Positions 18,139 to 27,522 of a stretch of 64,000 bases of DNA are shown here, one piece after another. The notes under the pieces are model-generated. The model searched no databases, was not told the origin of the DNA, and saw only the letters and a program-made list of their open reading frames with translations. The DNA lies in contig CAWHVG010000002.1 of NCBI GenBank assembly GCA_963832725.1, forward strand, positions 868,001 to 932,000, read 5' to 3'. Source of the DNA: JAEZBP01 sp963832725 (GTDB lineage Bacteria > Myxococcota_A > Polyangia > Polyangiales > Sandaracinaceae). Position 1 is the first letter of the stretch. Each line of letters starts with the position of its first letter. A program made the position numbers and the translations under genes.

Positions 18139-19410
18139 GAGCAGGAACGACGCGATCGCCGTGCTGTAATCCGCTTCGCAGAGCGAGCCGATCGAGACCC
18201 GCGCGCCGCGCATCTCCAGGCCGTGCGCCGTCTGCAGCATCCGAACCGGTGGGAACGCGGTTCCGTGCTCGGGCGAGTTGCAGGACGTGTTGATGTTCTG
18301 ACCCGACGGATCGACGGTCGGCACCATGCGCGGATCGCGGATCGCGGGATCGCCGACGAGGGGGGCCCACGCGATCGGGAGGCCGGGCCCCGGGACCAGG
18401 TCCGGCGGGGCCCCGCCGAGGACGAAGAACGCGAGGCGCGACGGGTTCTGGCGGAGCTGCAGGAAGCCGTCGACGTAGCGACGGATGGGCTGCATCGCGG
18501 CGGGATAGAGCGTGGCGCGGGTGTTGAGCGGACTGGGGTAGTCGCTGCTCGACGGATCGTAGACGCTGGGATCCTGCGCGGAGCTGTCGTCCTCGTCGCT
18601 CATGACCACGATGGCCAGCATCGAGCCCGCTCGAACGAAGCCGACGTTCTCGCGGTCGCCGTGCGGGGCCGCGTTCAACCAGAAGGTCGGCGCGGTGTAC
18701 CCGGGCGCCGTCCAGGCGGTGGGCGCCGCCGGGCTCAGCGCTTTGAGCGGCGACTCTAGCTGGTGCTCGAACCCACATCCTCCCGTGCCCACCGTGGCGA
18801 CGCAGGACGTGTCCGCGACGAGCTGATCGACTGGCTGGCTCGAGGCGTCCCACGCCAAGAAGCTCGGATAGACGGCCATGCAGCCGCTGTTGTGCCCCGC
18901 GGTCTGGAGGAGCCCGTCGTCACCGAAGACGTTGCCGCAGGTCGGGACACCGGGGACGCCGTCGACGCCCATGTCGCTGGTGACCACGCCGACCTGCACC
19001 GAGGTGAAGGGCGTGCGGTCCTGAACGCCGTTGCCGTCGAGGTCACCCGAGCCGAGCGCCCGAAAGAGCTCGGGCAGCTGCCCGACGAGTGAGGTTTGCT
19101 CGTCCGCCATCGAATGGGAGTTGTCGACCATCAGCAAGAGGTCGAGCTGATCGGTCGGCGGGGCCGGTGGCGGTGGCGGTGGCGGTGGCGGTGGCGGGTG
19201 CGGGATCGGCGTGCCGCTGTCCGCGGGCCCGGGCGGCGGGCGACCCGAGTCGATCCCGAACGGGACCGACGCGTCGTCGCCGGGAAGCGGCGGGGGGCCG
19301 CCGGGGGAAGGCGTGAGGCCGTGGGAGCCGTAGCACCCGCTCGCCGCCGCGAGGGCCACCAAGGTCAAGGCACAGCTCGGGACCAACCGCATGCGTCCGA
19401 GTTCGATCAC
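18127..19410 (-). CDS. Secreted lipoprotein with VWA-type metal site and Pro-rich linker
   Basis: A 427-aa lipoprotein with signal peptide ALTLVALAAA and lipobox ASGC. An Asp/Pro-rich, low-complexity linker follows, including about ten consecutive prolines encoded by a GGT/GGC run. Then comes a von Willebrand A-like domain: LDLLLMVDNSHSMADEQ carries the MIDAS DxSxS, and SMLAIVVMSDEDDSS follows later. Paired Cys (PTCGNVF, NSGCMAVY, TSCVATVGTGGCGF, TSCNSPEHG) suggest disulfides. This type of cell-surface VWA lipoprotein is common in myxobacteria; the ligand is unknown. The GTG at 19410 is chosen because AGGAG lies eight bases upstream; ATG 19392 is an alternative. Confidence 0.8.
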   Translation of the reverse strand: MIELGRMRLVPSCALTLVALAAASGCYGSHGLTPSPGGPPPLPGDDASVPFGIDSGRPPPGPADSGTPIPHPPPPPPPPPPPAPPTDQLDLLLMVDNSHSMADEQTSLVGQLPELFRALGSGDLDGNGVQDRTPFTSVQVGVVTSDMGVDGVPGVPTCGNVFGDDGLLQTAGHNSGCMAVYPSFLAWDASSQPVDQLVADTSCVATVGTGGCGFEHQLESPLKALSPAAPTAWTAPGYTAPTFWLNAAPHGDRENVGFVRAGSMLAIVVMSDEDDSSAQDPSVYDPSSSDYPSPLNTRATLYPAAMQPIRRYVDGFLQLRQNPSRLAFFVLGGAPPDLVPGPGLPIAWAPLVGDPAIRDPRMVPTVDPSGQNINTSCNSPEHGTAFPPVRMLQTAHGLEMRGARVSIGSLCEADYSTAIASFLLSLR

Positions 19411-19559
19411 GCTCTCCGCTCCTCTCATCGTCATTCGGTGGGTCGCTCGGGGCCGCCCGGTTTTCCAGCCCAGTGCCAGTGCCGGGGCCCGCGAGCTGCC
19501 GGCCCCCCAAAGTACCCCACCGATTGCCGCGCTGCTCGGTTTCTGCGAGCGTCCTCGTC

Positions 19560-21022
19560 GTGACCGCCGAGACTCTCTTTCCCCGTCTCCTCCGCCCCGA
19601 CGCGCGCATGGCGCTCCGCGTCGACGGCCATTCCCTCACCTCTCGCGAGCTCGCCGTGGCCGCGTCTCGCCATCTCGAGGTGCTCGCGGAGCACGGCGTG
19701 GGCTCGGGCAATCGGGTGGCGGTGTGGACGCACCCGTCGCTCGTCACCGCCGTCACCCTGGCTGCGCACGCCGCCGGTGGCGTCGTCAGCGTGCCGCTCA
19801 ACCCCAAGCTGGGCGCGCGCGAGCTCGGGCACATCCTCGCCGACGCCGCGCCGAAGCTGGTGGTGGGGACGGGCGCGGAGCTGGCCGAGCAGACGCCGGA
19901 CCTGCCCTTTCTGGCCGCCCGCGTGACCACGCACGGTGACGCCGCGCTGCCGGTCGCGCCGGTCGACGACGCGCCGCTCCTGGTCCTCTACACCTCCGGC
20001 ACGACCGGCGCGCCGAAGGGCGCCATCCTGCGCCGCGCCAACGCCGCGTTCGACCTCGACGGCCTCGCGGACGCGTGGGCCTGGACCGAGGAGGACACGG
20101 TGGTGCACGCGCTGCCGCTCTTCCACGTGCACGGCTTGGTGCTCGGTCTCTTCGGTGCCCTGCGCGCGGGCGGTGGGCTCTCGTGGCTCGGCCGCTTCGA
20201 CCCGAGCGCGCTCGCCGCGCTGCTCTCCGAGGGCCGGACCATGCTCTTCGCCGTCCCCACGATGTACCACCGGCTGGCCGAGGCCGCGGAGCGCGACGCC
20301 GACGTGCGGCGCGGCCTCGCGAGCGCGCGGCTCTTGATCAGCGGCTCGGCCGGGCTGCCCGTCCGCGAGCACCGGCGCATCGAGGCGCTGGCCGGGCGCG
20401 GTGTGCTGGAGCGCTACGGGCTGACCGAGACGCTGATCAACTGTGCCGTGCGCGCCGAGAGCGGACCGCGACCGGGCTACGTCGGGCCGCCGCTCCGCGG
20501 GATCGAGCTGAAGCTGGTCGACGACGCGCGCCAGACCCTCGACGCTCACGACGACACGGCGATCGGCGAGGTCGCCGTGCGCGGCCCGAACGTGTTCTCC
20601 GGCTACCTGAACCGCCCCGACGCGACCGAGAAGGTGCTCGACGCGGACGGCTGGTTCTACACCGGCGATCTGGCCACCCGCACCGAGGACGGCGCCATCC
20701 GCATCGTCGGCCGGCGGGCCACCAATTTGATCAAGACGGGCGGGTTCAAGGTCGGCGCCGGCGAGGTGGAGGCGGCGCGCTCGAGCACGCGCTGGTGGCG
20801 GAGGCCGCGGTGGTCGGCGTGCCGGACGAGGACCTCGGCGAGCGCATCGTCGCGTTCGTGGTGTGCCGGAGCGAGGTGCGTGACCAGGAGCTCATCGATC
20901 ACGTCGCCGGGCTGCTCACGCCGCACAAACGCCCGCGGTCCGTCCGCTTCGTGGACGCGCTGCCGCGCAACGCGATGGGCAAGGTCGTGAAGGGCACGCT
21001 CCGCGACGCGGCCTCGTCGTGA
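19560..21022 (+). CDS. Acyl-CoA synthetase / AMP-dependent ligase, malonyl-CoA synthetase-like (one apparent frameshift)
   Basis: ANL-superfamily ligase that would adenylate a carboxylic acid and transfer it to CoA. The P-loop motif is LLVLYTSGTTGAPKGAI; further motifs are LPLFHVHGLVLG, RYGLTETL, DGWFYTGDLATRTEDG and the C-terminal hinge IVGRRATNLIKTGGFKVGAGE. The LFHVHGL motif is typical of MatB-like enzymes. The frame breaks near 20780: before it KVGAGEVEAA, after it LEHALVAEAAVVGVPDEDLGE. One missing base there (for example in GCGGCGCGCTC) would join them and give about 487 aa including the catalytic Lys in RNAMGKVVKG. The start is GTG 19560. The stop overlaps the next gene (GTGA). Confidence 0.83.
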
Positions 21023-21969
21023 GCGAGCGGCGGGTCGATCCCTTCACCGGCCGGGGCGTCATCCTCGCGCCCGGTCGCCGCGGGCTCGGTGCCGCCAAAC
21101 CGGCCGGCCTGCCCGAGCCAGCCGGGCGCTGCCCCTTCTGTCCCGGCCACGAGGCCGACACGGAGCGGACCGTCGCTGCGTGGCCCGAATCGGGTTCATG
21201 GCAGGTGCGCGTCGTCGCGAACAGGTTCCCCATCGCCTCCCAGGGAAGCCCGCTGGACGGCGCGCACGAGGTGATCATCGACGCGCGCGAGCACGCCCTG
21301 GATCTCGCCGATCTGAGCCCCGCGCATCTGAGCGGGCTCCTGCGCGTCTACCGCGATCGCGTGCGTACGCTCGAGGCGCAGCCGGGCGTTCAGTCCGTGG
21401 TCCTCTTCCGCAACCGCGGCCGTCGGGCGGGGAGCTCACAGCCGCATCCGCACACCCAGATCGCCGCGCTCTCGTGGGTGCCGGCCGAGGTCGCGCTCCG
21501 CTGGGATCGCGCGCGGCGTCACTTCGAAGAGCGCGGCGAGAGCCTGCACCAGGCGGTGCTCCGCGAGGAGCTGTCCGAAGAGACACGCGTGCTCGCCGTC
21601 GACGCGCGCTTCGCGGTGCTCTGCCCGCGCGCGCCGAGCCGTCCCTTCGAGATCCGGGTGATGCCGCGCGCGCCGGAGGGCGGCTTCGCGATGGTGTCCG
21701 ACGACGCGCTCGACGCGCTGGCGCTCCACCTCTCGGACGCGTACCGGCGCCTCCGCGCGGCGACCGGCATCGAAGATCACAACCTCGTCCTGCGCCAACC
21801 GCCGGTGGGCGCGAACGGGCCGGCCGCGGCGTGGCACCTCGAGATCCTGCCGCGGACGGGCGGTGACGCCGGGTTCGAGCTGGCGAGCGGCGAGATGATC
21901 GTCGTGGTGCGCCCCGAAGAGGCCGCGGCTCAGCTCCGCGCCGCGAGCCCCGCGTCGCAGGACACCTGA
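21019..21969 (+). CDS. Galactose-1-phosphate uridylyltransferase-like protein (GalT/HIT superfamily)
   Basis: A 316-aa nucleotidyltransferase of the GalT type, which moves UMP between hexose-1-phosphates. RCPFCPGHE carries the first zinc ligands, followed by VRVVANRFPIAS and GAHEVIIDAREH. The active-site region reads SSQPHPHTQIAAL, corresponding to HPHGQ with Thr for Gly. EDHNLVLRQPP and AWHLEILPRTG form the C-terminal HIT half. It starts GTG 21019, overlapping the acyl-CoA ligase by four bases, so the two are co-translated. No galK or galE is visible nearby, so the sugar is uncertain; related proteins also act as ADP-glucose or Ap4A-type phosphorylases. Confidence 0.8.
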   Translation: MSERRVDPFTGRGVILAPGRRGLGAAKPAGLPEPAGRCPFCPGHEADTERTVAAWPESGSWQVRVVANRFPIASQGSPLDGAHEVIIDAREHALDLADLSPAHLSGLLRVYRDRVRTLEAQPGVQSVVLFRNRGRRAGSSQPHPHTQIAALSWVPAEVALRWDRARRHFEERGESLHQAVLREELSEETRVLAVDARFAVLCPRAPSRPFEIRVMPRAPEGGFAMVSDDALDALALHLSDAYRRLRAATGIEDHNLVLRQPPVGANGPAAAWHLEILPRTGGDAGFELASGEMIVVVRPEEAAAQLRAASPASQDT

Positions 21970-22230
21970 CGCCGCTGGATCGGCTCTCGCCGATCGTGCG
22001 GCGCCCAAGGTGGCGCGGTCCGTTCCCGGGCGTGCCGGACGATCCGACCCGACCCGTGGCAACCCTCTGCGATCCGTCTGAGAGCAGCTCCCCGCCGGTC
22101 GACCGCGCCTCTCGATCGCTAGGGATCTCGCGGTTGGGATCCGCGGACTTCAGCGCCTCCTCCATCCTCGGCTCGTGGTGGAGCACGAGTCCGCTCGGAG
22201 GTGCGCCCGATGGGCGTCCGACCTCGACGG

Positions 22231-24479
22231 TCACTGCTCGAGCAACCGGCGGCCTCGCACCTCCATGATCGGCGTCCGCCCGATGCGCCAGGTCAGGTCC
22301 GGCGCCTGACCGGTGATGCGCAGCCGGCCACCGTGCTCGCCGTCGAGGTGGCAGCGCTCGCAGGGGCTGGTCAGGTTCGACGGCTGGTCACTTCCGCCGT
22401 GGCTGCGGTAAGCGGACGTGGTGCGAGCCCGGCGCGCTCGGGCGGGTGCAGACCGGGCAGGTGCAGGCGTAGCCGTCGCGGCGGAGGATCGCTTCGCAGG
22501 CGTTGGTGCGGCCCAATACTTCCGCCCAGGTGGACCAGAAGGACGCGACCAGGAAGCGGACGAAGGTGCCGCCGATGCCCGCCCGCTCGTGGGCTGCTTG
22601 CAGCATGCGGTAGTGGAGAATGGTGTCTTCGCGGGCGCGGACCCGTAGGGTGACTTTGCCTCGGGCACGCCCCACCCCCCGGCCCCCTCCCGGCGGGAGG
22701 GGGTGATCATCGAGCCCCACCCCCCGGCCCCCTCCCGGCGGGAGGGGGAGATCGCGACGGAGGCGCTCGTCCTCCGCATCGCCTTCCCCGAACATCTGGA
22801 CTGGGCTCGCTTCCAGCCCCACCCCCGGCCCCCTCCCGGGGGGAGGGGGTGATCCTGACCGGAGGTTGCGGTCGCTTCCTCTCGGAGCCCCACCCCTCGG
22901 CCCCCTCCCGGGGGAGGGGGTGATTCTGACTGGAGGGGTCGTCCACGAACATCTGGACTGCGGCGGCCGGGACTCCTTTCGCCCAGACGATGTCGTCTTC
23001 GAGGTCGATCACCGGGAGCGGGCCCTCGGGCGCGACGGTGCCGGTGCAGGCGGACTCGGCCTCCTCGGCGCTCAGCTCGCCGGCTCGCTCTCGCGCGCGG
23101 TGGATCAGCGAGCGCAGTCCCTCCTGCACGCCCAGCGCGGTGCGCGCCATGTCGGCGGGCAGGCTCTCCGGCGCCGACCCCAGCGCGCGGTCGAGAAGGG
23201 CCGGTGCGTCGTCCGCCCGCTCGATGCCGAACGCGCGCCGCGCGTACGCGCCGCACTTCATGTCCCGCTCCAGCGCTTGGACGATGGCGATCTCTTCCGC
23301 GCTCGGCGGGCCGGGCGCGTCGTCCAGGTGCATCATCCGCGCGATCTGCTCGGCCGCCGTCACCTCTTCCTTGAGGTGCTTGTGCGTGCGGTGGCCGGCG
23401 CGCTCGATCCACGCGGCCTCGGTGTCCGGCGTGGCCACGCGCGCGATCAGGGTCGCCGCTTCGTGGCCGATGCGACCCTCGTGCAAGGCGTCCCCGACCT
23501 CCGTCAAATGCGCGGCCCGCTTGGCCAGGGTGATGCGCGCGTACACGGCCGAGCGCGACATGCCCAGCCTTTCTCGAGCATATTGCGCCTCGCTCGCGAA
23601 GCCGAGGACGTGCCAGCCACGCGCGCGGTAGAACTTGGCGAGCTGGCGGCCGAACGCGAGGTCACTGCTCGCCAGCCGCGGGGCGAGCTCGCGGACGATG
23701 CGTCGATCGATCCCCCGCGCGTCGCTCGGGAGCTCTTCGATCGCCGCCGGAATCGTCTCCTCCAAGCCGGCCGGCAGAGCAGGCTCCGCCGCCGCCTCTC
23801 TCCTCTCCATCCGCTGCTTGCCGGCCTCGATGCTCGCGAGCCACGCCGCCTGCCGCTCGGCGACGTCCTCGGGCGTCAGGTCCGCGGCGACGCCGAGGTT
23901 CGAGAGAGCACACTGCGCCTCGGCCAGGACGAACTCGAGCCACGCGCCCGGCTCGCCTCGGCCGTCCAGCAACTCGACCATCGGCCGCGTGGCCTCGAGC
24001 GCCCACGCCTCCTCGACGTCGACCCGCACGTCCAGCGTGCCGAAGCCTGCCGGCTCGTCCGCCTCGGCCTCGCCGCCTCGCTCGCGCATGGCCCGCTTCA
24101 CCGCCCGCACGGTCATGCCCCGCGTGGCCTCGAGCAGCTCCTCCTCGTCCTCCGCCTCGGCGTGCCGCGAGAGCACGTCCGCCATGCACCAGCCGATGGA
24201 GCCCGACAAGAGCGCACGCCGGATGCGCGGCAGCTCCGCGAGCCGACGCGCCAGCACCCGCGTGTCCTCGCCCCACCGGCCGCTCCGCTGGCAGCGCTCC
24301 CGCACGTAGTCCGAAAAGCGCGAGAAGCCGAGCTCCTGCCAACCATTCGCCAGCGCGACGAAACCTTCGCCGAGCGAGAGCCGCACGACCGTTTGTTCAC
24401 GCGACATGCGGACGAGACCCTCGTCCATGATCCGCGCTGCATCGCGGTCGACTAAATCGATGATGCTGCCCCCACGCAT
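22231..24479 (-). pseudogene. HNH-endonuclease-type protein with duplicated N-terminal module, disrupted by repeat insertion and frameshifts
   Basis: The first about 500 codons are intact. They hold two related helical modules (LGEGFVALANGWQELGFSRF and DLAFGRQLAKFYRARGWHVL), each followed by a helical HTH-like segment. After VPAAAVQMF the frame runs into GC-rich palindromic repeats and a TGA at 22707. The C-terminal part resumes in another frame as KVTLRVRAREDTILHYRM and ends with an HNH-like core: RRDGYACTCPVC, then, after another +1 shift near 22409, YRSHGGSDQPSNLTSPCERCH. ATG 24479 is the start. The HNH core suggests a DNA nuclease of the multi-copy DUF222/13E12-like kind; some shifts may be sequence errors in homopolymers. 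It faces the dyad array. Confidence 0.75.
22671..22924. repeat. Four copies of a GC-rich palindromic repeat inserted in the HNH gene
   Basis: Copies of CCCCCTCCCGGCGGGAGGGGG (perfect 9-bp arms) lie at 22683-22703 and 22728-22748. Close variants lie at 22829-22849 and 22901-22920. Each is flanked by CCCCACCCC and GGTGAT-type sequence. A 14-bp stretch GAACATCTGGACTG is present at 22790-22803 and again at 22947-22960, so host coding sequence was duplicated with the repeats. Translated, they give PLPPGGGRGVG and PREGAGGWG peptides. Confidence 0.9.
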
Positions 24480-26033
24480 CGTACGTTCTACGTAGCATTC
24501 TACTGAACATGTGTCCAGCTACCAACCAGATAATGCTCGGTCCCTGTCGCCCATGGGAGCATCGGCTGTCTGCGCGGCCTAGAGCACCGATTCATTCGAA
24601 TCCGCGGAACTCGCAGGCCGCACGCGGCCCATCCGCGGCCCGTGCCTCATGGGCGAGTCTTCGGCGTCGCCTCGTCGACCCGAGCCAAGGCTGGACCACG
24701 TCGCGCGCCGCGCTTTCTCGGTTCTCCAAATGGACTCGGTGCTCCACAGGGACTCGAGGATCGGGCGTTCGGCCCTGCCAATCCCGGTCTGTCCCGAGCC
24801 GCGGGCAGCCGGGGTCGAGCCGGCGCCGACGCCGCGCCATCCTTCGGAGCGGGCACGCGCGGCGCGGTCATGAGCCTGGCTGGAAAGGGCGGCGTCTGCC
24901 GGACCGAGCATGGGGCCGGGAGCGCGCTGTGCTCTGTGCCTCATCCGCGACGCCGGGATGGCTCGTGGGTCTCGGAGCCTCCTCCGTTCCGGCGGAGGTG
25001 CGGGTGACATGCTCGCTCCACCGCGCGTCCGGTGTGCAGGTCGGCAACCCTCGCGCAGGCTTCGGACGGCTCCGTGCGCCCGCGGCAGCAACGGTGGGAG
25101 GGGTCCCCGAAAGCCGTGGCGGCTCGGCCGAACGGTCGAAAGGGTCCGAAAAGACCGTGGCAGCGCGAGGGGAGGGGTCGGAGGGTTCCGAAAAGTCCGT
25201 GGCGGCTTCGGCGAACGGTCTGACCGGGGGTGAGAAATAGCCAGGGACCGTAGGGGAACGGTCCGAGGGGTACCCAGAGGCTCTCCGGCGGCGCGCGGAA
25301 CGGCCCACGGGGTCGGTTCCGCGCGGGAGGGCCTCTCGGGGAACCCTCCGAGGGTTCGTGGAAGTTCCGGGGGAAATTGGGTGAACGGTCCGAGGGTTCG
25401 TGGAAGTTCCTGGGGACTTTTGCGAACGGTCCGAGGGGTCGGACCCGACAGCGGCGGAGATGGGGGAACGGTCGGAGGGTTCGCGAAAACTGCTGGGGGA
25501 ATTGACGAACGGTCCGAGAGGTCGACCCACACAGCGGCGGAGATCGGGAAGCGGTCCGAGGGTTCGCGCAAACTGGTGGGAGAATTGACGAAGGTCCGAG
25601 GGGTCGGCCCAGACAGCGGCGGAGATCGGGGACGGGTCCGAGAGTTCCCCGAAGGCGAGAGCGGAACGGGGGGAACGCTCAGACGGTTCGGGCCCATCGC
25701 TCGGCCCAGATCCCGAACGCTCTCTTGGCGCGATCGGAACGCCGGCGGAATCGGTGAGCGTTCGGAGGCTCATTCGAGGCTCGAGGCGGCCTCCGGCAAC
25801 GGCACGAGCGGAGGGACGCGCCGCGCGGCGGACCATCGAGCGCCCTCCGACCGTTCCTGCGCGCCTCTCATCCCGGGATGCCGTCGCGAGGTGGGTGGCC
25901 GAGTGAGCTTCGCTGCCTCCGCGACTGCCCCCGACCCCCGCCCTCCCCCGCATTCGAGGAAGGGTGCTCACGCGAGAGCCGGTGCGACGGCCTCGATTCG
26001 GGGGAGGGAGCTCGTGGAGCTCTGGCCGAGGCG
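24480..26033. other. 1.55-kb gene-free region upstream of the HNH gene
   Basis: No frame here has the look of a protein. All long frames are Arg/Pro/Ser-rich and change register with the 41.7-bp repeats described separately. The left part (24480-25085) shows nothing recognisable apart from the presumed HNH promoter. The right part (25860-26033) is unremarkable and ends at the stop of the hypothetical gene. Confidence 0.6.
25089..25856. repeat. Phased array of about 19 imperfect dyads with a 41-43 bp period
   Basis: The core is GAACGGTCCGAGGGTTC. One unit (25341-25357) is a perfect palindrome, GAACCCTC-C-GAGGGTTC. Unit starts read 25089, 25130, 25172, 25213, 25256, 25298, 25341, 25383, 25424, 25466, 25507, 25548, 25590, 25631, 25673, 25715 and 25756, then weaker ones near 25797 and 25838. 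Spacings are 41, 42 or 43 bp, mean about 41.7, close to four helical turns. In the centre, two kinds of intervening sequence alternate (one ending AATTGAC, one containing CAGCGGCGGAGAT), giving an 83-bp higher-order repeat. The period is not a multiple of three, so the array is not coding. Confidence 0.85.
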
Positions 26034-26958
26034 TCAGTTGGTCGACTGCGGTTCGCCCGCGCCGCTCGAACCTGCGCCGCTCGCGCCCGCGTCGTTGGCG
26101 CCCGCGTTGCCGGTCGCGCCGCCCGAGCCGGTCGCGGCCCCGTCGGTCGACGCAGCTCCGCTCGCCCCGGTCTCGCCGGCGCCCGGGTCCGTGGCGTCGC
26201 TCGACGCATGCTGGCCCCGCCCGAGGTAGATGCTGGGGGCGATCGCGGCCGCGTCTCCGTCGTGGTAGCGCACGTACTCCACGGCGCGCTGGATCTCGGT
26301 GTAGTCGAAGACGAAGAGGCGGAAGGCCCGGCTGCGCTGGTCGGCCCAGGTCCTGCCCGGCGCCGCGGTGCCGGTGCCGATGGTCTTCGCGCCGAGCTCG
26401 GCCACGAGCTGCGTGCCGAGCATGCTCGCGCAATCAATCTGCTCCTGGGTGACCAAGGTCTTGCCTTTGATGTCGTCCCAGGAGGCGCGGAAGAGCGCGC
26501 CGAGCGCGATCAGAATCGTTGGCGCGATCGAGGTGGCCCCTGCCGTCGCGGATCGCGGCCACGGCGTCCCCGTTCATCGCCCCGAACGAGACGTGCGCGT
26601 CGGCGACGCTCAGGAGCTGCTCGCGCAACACCCGCCCCTCCTCGAGATCCGCCTCGAGCTGCTGCGAGCTGCGCGGCACGTAGCGGAGGTGCGTGTACAG
26701 AAGCCCGAGGGCCCGTACGCGAATCCGCTCGATCTCGTCGAGCGGCGGTTTCTTGAAGACCTCCTTCATGGCGGGCACCAGCCCCTGAATGCCCGGAAGC
26801 GCACCCAAGGCGATGGACACGGCGCTCGGGATGTCCGCGTTGACGCGCCCGATCAGCTCGGGCGGCAGCTTGTCCAGCTCGGGCGCGATCTCCTCATAGG
26901 CGGCCGCGATGTCAGCGGGTGAATCGGGGCGTACGGCGTTCGGTTTACGCTTCGGCAT
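26034..26958 (-). CDS. Hypothetical protein with Ala/Gly/Ser/Asp-rich tail (one apparent frameshift)
   Basis: About 307 aa when corrected, no recognised family. ATG 26958 (MPKRKPNAVRPDSPADIAAA) has a good GGAAAGGAACGAGAG ribosome site. The N-terminal half is helical (IAPELDKLPPELIGRVNADI, LEADLEEGRVLREQL). A hydrophobic segment ATSIAPTILIALGALF follows, then a folded region (WADQRSRAFRLFVFDYTEIQ) and a low-complexity tail of Gly/Ala/Ser/Thr (GAGETGASGAASTDG). The frame shifts near 26537, where a run of four C (plus strand) should be three: IRDGR then joins ATSIAPTIL. It is the first gene to the right of the dyad array and reads toward it. No function is proposed. Confidence 0.6.
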
Positions 26959-27232
26959 CTCTCTCGTTCCTTTCCGAGGAGCCCCGCACGAGAGAACCCC
27001 CACGAGGAAGACCCTGCCGAATCCGAGCCGCGATTTCAAACGCGTGTGGATTCGCGGCCCTGACGAGCGCGATGCTGGAATCGTCAGTCGCCGGCGCGGC
27101 GATTCGGGCGGATCGATGGGCCGTGAGCCGATGCGAGGATCGATCACCCTGGAGCGAGCGCGGCAACGGCGTGCGTGCGCGGCGCCGGTTCTACGGGCAG
27201 ACCGGGACGGCGCCGCTCACCTCAGGGTGGTC

Positions 27233-27430
27233 TCACCGCGCCACGTAGAGGAAGCGCTCGAACGCGCGGCGCACCGCGAGCATGGTGTCGAGCGCCGGCC
27301 GGTGGGGGGCCACCAGCCCGACCGACGCCGGCCGACCTCGGATGGGCACCCCGTCCTCCGCTCGCTCGATGAAGGGGCGGATGGCCGCGGCCTCGCCGGG
27401 CGAGACCTGCTGCAGCCAATCTCGGTCCAC
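27233..27430 (-). CDS. Small hypothetical protein
   Basis: A 65-aa frame starting GTG 27430 (MDRDWLQQVSPGEAAAIRPF) and ending FERFLYVAR. Composition is balanced, unlike shadow frames here, and it looks like a compact helical protein (ALDTMLAVRRAFERFLYVAR). It diverges from the SDR gene at 27523. No ribosome site stands out and no family is recognised, so it could be spurious. Confidence 0.4.
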   Translation of the reverse strand: MDRDWLQQVSPGEAAAIRPFIERAEDGVPIRGRPASVGLVAPHRPALDTMLAVRRAFERFLYVAR

Positions 27431-27522
27431 GCCACAATCGCGAGTGCGAGCGGTCCGGGGCGCGCTCCGTCGAGGGGCGCGCCGGAGCTCGGGGTGTACG
27501 TAGGCGGGCGGAGGGACAATTC

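Noticed and set aside
22683..22920. Rho-independent terminators
   Set aside because: The palindromes have long GC stems but lie inside a coding region on repeat flanks and lack T-tracts.
6185..24615. Shared 15-mer TCCGCGGAACTCGCA near 6190 and 24598
   Set aside because: A match of this length is expected by chance in 64 kb, and the flanks differ.
25089..25856. CRISPR array
   Set aside because: Intervals are only 24 bp of related, alternating sequence rather than unique spacers, repeats are imperfect and no cas genes lie nearby.
25089..25856. Integron attC array
   Set aside because: No gene cassettes between units, no integrase, and units are much shorter than attC sites.
24579..26433. Long minus-strand Pro/Arg/Ser-rich frames across the array
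   Set aside because: The period of about 41.7 bp changes frame at each unit; composition is low complexity with no motif or ribosome site.
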